A stretch of 22,927 bases of DNA from JBEVMS01 sp040508515 (lineage in GTDB: Bacteria; Pseudomonadota; Gammaproteobacteria; Xanthomonadales; Rhodanobacteraceae). The translations under genes were made by a program, and so were the position numbers. Location of the stretch: assembly GCA_040508515.1 (NCBI GenBank), contig JBEVMS010000071.1:1-22927 (forward strand), in the 5' to 3' direction. The notes under the pieces are model-generated. The model had not been told where the DNA came from and ran no database searches. It saw nothing but the letters and a program-made list of their open reading frames with translations. Shown here piece after piece: positions 12,112-17,985 of the stretch (position 1 is its first letter; every line of letters starts with the position of its first letter).

Positions 12112-12690
12112 ATGAACTCCCCCGCAAAACCGGAACGCACCCGCCTCACCGCCGAAGACTGGGAAGACGCCGCCCTCAACCTGATCGCCGACCAAGGCGT
12201 CGGAGCGGTCGCGGTCGAAGCACTGGCGCGCCGCCTGGGCGTCACCAAAGGTAGTTTCTATTGGCATTTCCGCACCCGGGAAGCTTTGCTGTTGGCCGCG
12301 CTGGAACGCTGGGAGCAATACGGCGAACGTGAAGTGATCAGCCAGATCGAAGCCATTCCCGATCCACGCGTGCGCCTGCCCGAGCTGTTCCGCCGAGTCG
12401 CCCACGAACTGCAACCGCATCGTGTCTATGCCGCCTTGCTCAAAGCACTGGATCACCCGCTGGTGGTGCCGGTGATGGCGCGCGTCTCGCGTCGGCGCAT
12501 CGAATTTCTCTGCGACTCGTTTGCCGAAGCGGGCTTGCCACCCACGCAGGCGCTGCACCGCGCGCGGCTGACCTATGCCGCCTATACCGGTTTTCTGCAA
12601 CTCAATTTCACCATGGGCCTGCCGCGGATCAGCCACGAAGATTTCGAGGCCGATGTCGAACACATGATCGCCACGCTGATTCCCGCCTGA
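12112..12690 (+). CDS. TetR/AcrR-family transcriptional regulator
   Basis: A 192-aa protein with an N-terminal TetR DNA-binding domain: helix AEDWEDAALNLIADQGVGA at 14-32, then the helix-turn-helix VEALARRLGVTKGSFYWHF at 35-53. The C-terminal helical domain (about 60-192) would bind a ligand and dimerise; it cannot be assigned to a ligand class from sequence. It is divergent from the hydrolase-fadE pair with a 119-bp shared spacer, the classic layout of a local repressor controlling its neighbour and itself. Regulation by an acyl-CoA or fatty-acid derivative is an inference from that neighbour. The pckG gene starts 97 bp downstream in the same direction but has its own strong ribosome binding site. 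Confidence 0.93.
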   Translation: MNSPAKPERTRLTAEDWEDAALNLIADQGVGAVAVEALARRLGVTKGSFYWHFRTREALLLAALERWEQYGEREVISQIEAIPDPRVRLPELFRRVAHELQPHRVYAALLKALDHPLVVPVMARVSRRRIEFLCDSFAEAGLPPTQALHRARLTYAAYTGFLQLNFTMGLPRISHEDFEADVEHMIATLIPA

Positions 12691-12787
12691 CGCCCCCCGC
12701 GGCGGATGCTGCGACGCTCCTTGAAATAGCCCGGCACGCAAATTAGCGTCGAGCCATCGTTTCCTTCGTACCTCACGGAGCACGCCG

Positions 12788-14644
12788 ATGGCCAGTACGC
12801 TGCGATCGTTGCAGGCATGGGTGGAAGAAGTGGCGGCGCTGACCACACCGGCCAACGTGCACTGGTGCGATGGCTCGCTCGATGAATACCAGCACTTGCG
12901 CGATCAGATGCTGGCCAGCGGCGAACTGATCGAACTCAATCAGCAAACCCATCCTGGCTGCTACCTGCATCGCTCAGCGCCAAGCGACGTGGCGCGTGTC
13001 GAACATCTGACCTTCGTATGCACCCGCCAGCGCGAGGATGCCGGTCCCAACAACCACTGGATGGACCCCGCCCAGGCCCACGCCAAGCTTAATGCGCTAT
13101 TCGCCGGCTGCATGTCCGGGCGCACGATGTACGTGGTGCCCTACTGCATGGGCCCGATCGACTCGCCGTTCGCCCGTTGCGGCGTGGAGATCACCGACAG
13201 CCCCTCCGTGGTCGCCAACATGCGCATCATGACCCGCATGGGCGCCGCCGCGCAGGCGCGCATCGAACGCGAGGGGCGTTTCGTCAAAGGCCTGCATTCG
13301 ATCGGCGAACTGGACCCCGAGCGTCGTTTCATCATGCATTTCCCCGAAGAACTGTCGATCAAATCCTACGGCTCGGGGTATGGCGGCAACGCGCTGCTGG
13401 GCAAGAAATGCCACGCGCTGCGCATCGCAAGCTGGCAGGCGCGTGAGGAGGGCTGGCTGGCCGAGCACATGCTGATCGTCGGCATCGAAAATCCCGCCGG
13501 CAAGACCCATTACATCGCCGCCGCGTTTCCTTCCGCCTGCGGCAAGACCAATCTGGCGATGCTGATTCCGCCGCCGGCCTACCGCGAGGCCGGCTGGAAA
13601 GTGTGGACGGTGGGCGACGATATCTGCTGGATGACCCCCGGCCCGGACGGCCGCTTGTGGGCGATCAACCCCGAGGCCGGTTTCTTCGGCGTCGCGCCGG
13701 GCACCAGCGAGGCGACCAATCCCAACGCGCTGACCACCATCGCGCGCGACACCATCTATACCAATGTCGCGCTGACCGAAGATCGCCAGCCGTGGTGGGA
13801 GGGCCTGCCCGGTACGCCGGCGCTCGACTGGCAGGGCCGCCCCTACGACCCGGCCAACGGCCCGGCCGCCCATCCCAACTCGCGCTTCACAGTCAGCGCC
13901 AGGCAGTGCCCCACGTGGTCGCCACGCGCCGAGGAAGCCCAGGGCGTGCCGCTCAGCGCGATCGTGTTCGGCGGTCGTCGTCCTTCGCTGGTGCCATTGG
14001 TTTTCGAAGCACAGGACTGGGCCCACGGCGTGCTGGTCGGTGCGGCGATGGGCTCGGAAACCACCGCCGCGGCGAGTGGCCAGGTCGGCGTGTTGCGCCG
14101 CGATTCGATGGCCATGAAACCCTTCTGCGGCTACCACTACGGCGACTACTTCGCGCATTGGCTTTCGTTCGATCAGGCTGGCGCCAAGTTACCGAAAATC
14201 TTCCACGTCAACTGGTTCCGCAAGGACGAGCAAGGCGGGTTTCTATGGCCCGGCTACGGCGACAATCCGCGCGTGCTGGCGTGGATGCTCGCACGCATCG
14301 AGGGGCAAGCCAGCGGCGTGGTCACGCCGATCGGCATCGTTCCGGCCATGGACGAACTGAATCTGCGGGATGCCGCGCTGACCACCGCCCAAGCCCGGGC
14401 GCTTCTGCACATCGATACGCGCGGCTGGCGCGACGAAATCATCGCCATCGGCGCCTATCTGGACGAGTTCGGCGAGCGCGTGCCACGCGCCCTGCATCAG
14501 CAGCAAGAGCGTATCGCCGAGTTGCTGCAAATCACCCAGCAACATGCGGAGCACGCACAAGCGGCACCGACGCAACAGCATGATGTTCTGGCGCGCCACG
14601 GCGGGCACGCCGCAGACCATCCCCCACCGGGCCAGCACGGCTGA
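12788..14644 (+). CDS. pckG: Phosphoenolpyruvate carboxykinase, GTP-dependent
   Basis: A 618-aa cytoplasmic enzyme that converts oxaloacetate and GTP to PEP, CO2 and GDP, the entry step of gluconeogenesis. The GTP-type signature FPSACGKTNLAM is at 247-258 with the reactive C251 and the P-loop K253. Other family stretches are NNHWMDPAQA, MYVVPYCMGP, SIKSYGSGYGGNALLGKK, EGWLAEHMLI, VGDDICWM, INPEAGFFGVAPGTS, MGSETTAA and FHVNWFRKDEQG. CACGGAG (12774-12780) lies 7 nt before the ATG and fixes the start. The last 30 or so residues form a Gln/His/Ala-rich tail that does not look like the conserved domain. A TTGAAA at 12721-12726 could be a -35 element, but no good -10 follows at the right distance. 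Confidence 0.96.
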   Translation: MASTLRSLQAWVEEVAALTTPANVHWCDGSLDEYQHLRDQMLASGELIELNQQTHPGCYLHRSAPSDVARVEHLTFVCTRQREDAGPNNHWMDPAQAHAKLNALFAGCMSGRTMYVVPYCMGPIDSPFARCGVEITDSPSVVANMRIMTRMGAAAQARIEREGRFVKGLHSIGELDPERRFIMHFPEELSIKSYGSGYGGNALLGKKCHALRIASWQAREEGWLAEHMLIVGIENPAGKTHYIAAAFPSACGKTNLAMLIPPPAYREAGWKVWTVGDDICWMTPGPDGRLWAINPEAGFFGVAPGTSEATNPNALTTIARDTIYTNVALTEDRQPWWEGLPGTPALDWQGRPYDPANGPAAHPNSRFTVSARQCPTWSPRAEEAQGVPLSAIVFGGRRPSLVPLVFEAQDWAHGVLVGAAMGSETTAAASGQVGVLRRDSMAMKPFCGYHYGDYFAHWLSFDQAGAKLPKIFHVNWFRKDEQGGFLWPGYGDNPRVLAWMLARIEGQASGVVTPIGIVPAMDELNLRDAALTTAQARALLHIDTRGWRDEIIAIGAYLDEFGERVPRALHQQQERIAELLQITQQHAEHAQAAPTQQHDVLARHGGHAADHPPPGQHG

Positions 14645-14769
14645 CAGCCGCACGTACGGCCAGGTACTGGACGGCCGGCAACACCCTGTGAAACGCCGGC
14701 TCTAAACCTTTGCCGACGCAGCCGCATCCAAGTGGCAAGATGAATGCGTGCCTCGCCGCCAGGAATGTC

Positions 14770-15318
14770 ATGCCAGCTGCACCCGCTGCGGATACCGACG
14801 ACTACGCGCTGGCGCGTGCCGCCGGGGCGGGCGATCGCGCGGCCTTCCAGCGGATCTACGAGCGCCATGCCGACAACGTCTATGGCGCGGTCTACCGGCT
14901 GGCAGGCTACGACCATGCGCGTGCGGAAGATCTGGCGCAGGAAGCCTTCGTTCGCGCATGGCAGAAATTGCACAGCTTTCGCGCCGAAAGTTCGCTGGGC
15001 ACCTGGCTCTACCGGCTGGCGGTCAACGTGGCGCTGATGGAAATCCGCGCGCGCGGTGCCGATCCGGTACGCATGCTCGATCCGGATGAGATGCCTGAAA
15101 CCGGCGAAACCCCATTCTGCGCCGCAGAGCGCGAAGAACTGGAACGCGCTATCGCACAATTGCCGCCACGCGCTCGTGCGGTGCTGGTGTTGCACGACGT
15201 CGAAGGCTGGCGGCACGAAGATATCGGCAACGCGCTGGGCATGGCGGTCGGTTCGTCTAAAGCACAACTGCACCGGGCGCGTGGCCTGTTACGAAAAATG
15301 TTGGGAGAGCGGCAATGA
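14770..15318 (+). CDS. ECF-type RNA polymerase sigma factor
   Basis: A 182-aa protein with sigma region 2 (about 12-95: ALARAAGAGDRAAFQRIYER, ARAEDLAQEAFVRAWQKLHS, SSLGTWLYRLAVNVAL) and region 4 (about 120-178: ERAIAQLPPRARAVLVLHD, HEDIGNALGMAVGSSKAQLH). Regions 1 and 3 are missing, as in extracytoplasmic-function (RpoE-like) sigma factors. The start at ATG 14770 is preferred because AGGA (14761-14764) precedes it at 5 nt and the resulting length is typical; the open frame continues up to ATG 14740 and TTG 14710. The stop overlaps the next start (ATGA at 15315-15318), so the two proteins are made together, as expected for a sigma/anti-sigma pair. The 125 bp upstream show no promoter I trust. 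Confidence 0.94.
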   Translation: MPAAPAADTDDYALARAAGAGDRAAFQRIYERHADNVYGAVYRLAGYDHARAEDLAQEAFVRAWQKLHSFRAESSLGTWLYRLAVNVALMEIRARGADPVRMLDPDEMPETGETPFCAAEREELERAIAQLPPRARAVLVLHDVEGWRHEDIGNALGMAVGSSKAQLHRARGLLRKMLGERQ

Positions 15319-15773
15319 ACGACTTCGAATGGCGCCGACAAATGCACGCACTGCGCCAACCGGTGCGCCCCAGCACGCAGCTGTGGCAGCGCATCGACGC
15401 CGTGCTGGACGCCCCCACAACCGGCCACACCGTGGCAGGCGCGACTCCCGACACGCCGCCACGTCGGCGTGTGCAGCGCTGGCTGTTGGCCGCCGGCGTG
15501 GCCGGCTTGGCGCTGCTCGCCGGTGGCATGGCCTGGCGCCTGGATCGGGGCACGTACCCCATGCACGCGGTGGCCGTGGCACCGGCGCAACCCACGCCAT
15601 GGAAACCGACCGATCCGCGATTGAGCGGCGCCGCCATCGAATTGAATGCCGCGCAAACCGAACTCAGCCAAGCCATGCAGCAAGCGCCCCATTCCGCTGC
15701 GCTGCAACGGCTCCTGGCACGCACCGAACAACAGCAGTCGCAACTGCGCCAAATGGAACGTGAAGCCGGTTGA
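15315..15773 (+). CDS. Single-pass membrane protein, putative anti-sigma factor
   Basis: A 152-aa protein with a cytoplasmic N-terminus (1-54), one transmembrane segment at about 56-74 flanked by arginines (PPRRRVQRW before it), and an outer part ending in a Gln-rich helix (about 110-152, LLARTEQQQSQLRQMERE). Translational overlap with the ECF sigma gene and this topology fit an anti-sigma factor. There is no cysteine in the protein, so it lacks the zinc HxxxCxxC motif of many anti-sigma factors, and I recognise no named family. The function is inferred from context; an assembly or signalling partner of the downstream exported protein is another possibility. Confidence 0.7.
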   Translation: MNDFEWRRQMHALRQPVRPSTQLWQRIDAVLDAPTTGHTVAGATPDTPPRRRVQRWLLAAGVAGLALLAGGMAWRLDRGTYPMHAVAVAPAQPTPWKPTDPRLSGAAIELNAAQTELSQAMQQAPHSAALQRLLARTEQQQSQLRQMEREAG

Positions 15774-15791
15774 GGCTTCGAGGAACTCGCT

Positions 15792-16694
15792 ATGAAAACC
15801 CTGTTGCTCGTTTCCCTGCTGCTGGCCTTGTCGACCGGCCAAGCCTTGGCCGATACGCCGATCCGGCTCGACCATGCCGCCAGCGCGGACGCCAAAATCA
15901 CCATCCGCAACGTCAAAGGCTCGGTCGATGTGATCGCCTGGGACCGCAACCAAGTGCAAGTCACCGGCAGCCTGGGCAAAGGCGCCAAGCCGCTGGAGAT
16001 CACCGGCAGTGACAATCAGCTGACCATCGAAGTCGAAGCGCCCGGCAAATCCGGCTGGTTCAACTGGAGCAGCGACACCGCCATGGGGCCGACTCAGTTG
16101 GAAGTCCACGTGCCACGCCGCGCCGCCCTGGAGATCGAAGTGGTCAGCGCGCCACTGAGCATTGACGGTACCGACGGCGGCACCATCAAGGTCAACAGCG
16201 TCAGTGGCAAGCTGCGCATCAACGCTCGAACGCCATCGCTCACCGTCGATAGCGTCAGCGGCAGCATCGAGCAAGCCGGCAAGGCTCAGCGCGCCAATCT
16301 GCAGACGGTCAGCGGCGACATTCTTGCGCCGGGGCTGGGCAGCGAGGCCGAGCTGCAAACCGTATCCGGACGCATCCATGTGGACGGCGGACCGTGGAGC
16401 AAACTCACGTTGAGTACGGTTTCCGGCGACGTGCAAATCAGCGGCACGCCGGCGGCGCAGGGCAATCTCAGCATCGACAGCATGAGCGGCGATGTTCAGC
16501 TACAAATGCCCGGCACGCTGGCCGCCAGCATTCACGCCAGCACCTTCAGCGGCGACCTGCGCAGCGACTTCGGCACACCCAGCAAGGGTGACCACGGTCC
16601 CGGCAGCGAACTCAACACCACCGTGGGCAACGGCAGCGCGCGGATCCATGCCGAAACCTTCAGCGGCGACCTGCGCATCCGCAAGCAAGACTGA
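15792..16694 (+). CDS. Exported beta-repeat protein, DUF4097 (putative adhesin) type
   Basis: A 300-aa protein with a clear signal peptide (cleavage after about residue 20, GQALA then DTPI). The mature part is a repeated beta pattern: the motif (V/M/F)SG(D/K/R/S) recurs eight times (NSVSGKL, DSVSGSI, QTVSGDI, QTVSGRI, STVSGDV, DSMSGDV, STFSGDL, ETFSGDL), which is the hallmark of DUF4097/DUF4098 beta-solenoid-like proteins. The motif VKGSVDVIAWD near residues 36-46 is also typical. A Gly/Ser loop interrupts the repeats before the last copy. It lies 18 bp after the putative anti-sigma gene with GAGGA ahead of ATG 15792, so it is the third gene of that operon. It probably acts in the periplasm or outer surface; the biochemical role of the family is unknown. 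Confidence 0.88.
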   Translation: MKTLLLVSLLLALSTGQALADTPIRLDHAASADAKITIRNVKGSVDVIAWDRNQVQVTGSLGKGAKPLEITGSDNQLTIEVEAPGKSGWFNWSSDTAMGPTQLEVHVPRRAALEIEVVSAPLSIDGTDGGTIKVNSVSGKLRINARTPSLTVDSVSGSIEQAGKAQRANLQTVSGDILAPGLGSEAELQTVSGRIHVDGGPWSKLTLSTVSGDVQISGTPAAQGNLSIDSMSGDVQLQMPGTLAASIHASTFSGDLRSDFGTPSKGDHGPGSELNTTVGNGSARIHAETFSGDLRIRKQD

Positions 16695-16791
16695 GTTGTC
16701 GCTCTCACGGCCACGGCACCCCCGCTGGATGCCAGCTTCGGACGCCTGACCCGGGACGGAATCACCGTGGTGCGGTCGGCACGGCAGATGC

Positions 16792-16819
16792 AAAAACGCC
16801 ATCGCAAAGCGATGGCGTT
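16792..16819 (-). terminator. Intrinsic terminator of the beta-barrel gene
   Basis: AACGCCATCGC (16795-16805), loop AAA, GCGATGGCGTT (16809-16819) form a perfect 11-bp stem. On the minus strand the stem is followed by a T run (complement of the A run at 16792-16796), giving a textbook rho-independent terminator 30 bp after the stop of the minus-strand gene. It may also stop + strand transcription from the ECF operon, though no T run follows on that strand. The rest of the 155-bp gap shows nothing. Confidence 0.85.
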
Positions 16820-16849
16820 GATCCGATCCCTGACTCAAGCGTCCGCGGC

Positions 16850-17776
16850 TTAGAGATCCTGGTGATACTGGACGTAGGGCGTGCGCGACTGATCCGGCTC
16901 CGGTCCAGCCGGCGTATTGGCAGGCGAACCGGACGTCCACAAGTTCTGCGTGCCGACGCTCAGCGAGCCCTGCCACGGCAAGCGCCAGGTCACACCCAGA
17001 TCGATGCTGCTCCAGCGACGATCCGGGCTATAGGCACCGGGAATCCCCGCATCCGGCTGCAATGTGCGGCCGATCAGCGTCCCACTGATCGAACCGTGGT
17101 CCACGCCGAAGCTGAGCGCCTTCTGATCGACGCCGTTGATACCCAACAGATTGCCCGGCAGAAGGCGCACCCGACCCACACTGGCGCCTAGATCGATCCC
17201 GCTTCCCGCGTCGAGCGCAAGCCGGCCACGGGCATTAAGCTGAGTGCTGCTATCAAAACTGGACAATGGCAAGCCACTGGCGAACCCGGCATTGCCACCC
17301 GGCACAATGCGCGGCAGTCGCGCGTCATTGGGCGTGCTGTCCGCGCCTAGGCTCAAACCCACGCTGTAACGCTGATTGCCATAGCTGGCGCCCACTTCAC
17401 TACCAAGTACCTGCAATGGACCATTCGCCCAGGAGCGCTGATTGAGACCGGCCTGCACCTGCACGTTCGGACTGAGGCTGTACTGCAAGGCCGATGAACT
17501 GACGTTGCCAGCGGAAAAGGGCCGATACGCCAATGGCGCGGCCGCGGATATCGCCTGACTGGGAATCTGCTGGGCCGCGTTCAGCGACAGCATGCGACCG
17601 TCCGTACCGCGCCAAAACGGAACACTGCTACCGGCCGGCAAGAGCGACACCGATGACGGCGGCAGCGCGTTCAACCAGGTCAGCGAAACATCCTGCGGCC
17701 GACCGTCGCCCAACGCCTGCGCTGCCGCACACAGCGGCATCAGGGCGAGCACAAAGGCGAACGGCAAGCGGCGCAT
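16850..17776 (-). CDS. Exported protein, probable outer-membrane beta-barrel, family not recognised
   Basis: A 308-aa protein with a signal peptide (MRRLPFAFVLALMPLCAAAQA, cleavage near 20). The mature part is rich in Gly, Ser, Asn and Leu, with alternating polar and hydrophobic residues: ALQYSLSPNVQVQAGLNQRS, VGASYGNQRYSVGLSLGAD, LDLGASVGRVRL-like strands, and WSSIDLGVTWRLPWQGSLSVGTQNLW. The end, TPYVQYHQDL, resembles an outer-membrane C-terminal strand but finishes in Leu rather than the usual Phe. There are few cysteines and no lipobox. I do not recognise a family and assign no function. The ATG is at 17776-17774. The gene stands alone, divergent from the GGDEF-EAL gene with a 209-bp spacer, and ends at a strong terminator. 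Confidence 0.75.
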   Translation of the reverse strand: MRRLPFAFVLALMPLCAAAQALGDGRPQDVSLTWLNALPPSSVSLLPAGSSVPFWRGTDGRMLSLNAAQQIPSQAISAAAPLAYRPFSAGNVSSSALQYSLSPNVQVQAGLNQRSWANGPLQVLGSEVGASYGNQRYSVGLSLGADSTPNDARLPRIVPGGNAGFASGLPLSSFDSSTQLNARGRLALDAGSGIDLGASVGRVRLLPGNLLGINGVDQKALSFGVDHGSISGTLIGRTLQPDAGIPGAYSPDRRWSSIDLGVTWRLPWQGSLSVGTQNLWTSGSPANTPAGPEPDQSRTPYVQYHQDL

Positions 17777-17813
17777 AAGTTAAAGGTATCTGAGCCCGTG
17801 GAAAGGTCTGCCC

Positions 17814-17830
17814 CCATCCCGACGGGATGG
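17814..17830. repeat. Hairpin in the leader of the beta-barrel gene
   Basis: CCATCCC (17814-17820), loop GAC, GGGATGG (17824-17830): a perfect 7-bp stem lying 37 bp upstream of the minus-strand start codon. It would be part of the leader if transcription starts further upstream. The same spacer carries a tandem 7-mer, GTTTTAC twice, at 17851-17864 in an AT-richer patch that could hold the minus-strand promoter. I could not match the leader to a known riboswitch class. Confidence 0.35.
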
Positions 17831-17937
17831 ACTGGCGATCAGTTTAGCGCGTTTTACGTTTTACTAACACCAGGCGGCGCCATGTCGTACCGAACGTTGC
17901 TAACTCAGCAAACCTTGCGTGCGAAAGCGTATCGGCG

Positions 17938-17966
17938 GCGACAAAGGCCAATGAACACGTTATAAA
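17938..17966 (+). promoter_or_regulatory. Candidate promoter of the GGDEF-EAL gene
   Basis: GCGACA (17938-17943, 4 of 6 to the -35 consensus), 17-nt spacer, TATAAA (17961-17966, 5 of 6 to the -10 consensus). Start would be near 17973, giving a leader of about 13 nt to ATG 17986. It is one of the few AT-rich patches in the neighbourhood. Confidence 0.4.
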
Positions 17967-17985
17967 CTGAGTTCATTAACTTGGT

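Noticed and set aside
12691..12787. TTGAAA at 12721-12726 as a -35 element for pckG.
   Set aside because: The hexamer at the right distance (TAGCGT) is a poor -10, so I did not list a promoter.
14670..14712. GTGAAAC near 14689 as a -35 of an autoregulated ECF promoter.
   Set aside because: It differs from the usual GGAAC core and no CGTC/TCTGA-like -10 lies at the required spacing.
17777..17815. GGGCTCAGATACC-like text in the minus-strand leader of the beta-barrel gene, recalling part of the TPP riboswitch.
   Set aside because: The other conserved TPP elements are missing and the gene is not related to thiamine; the resemblance is too short.
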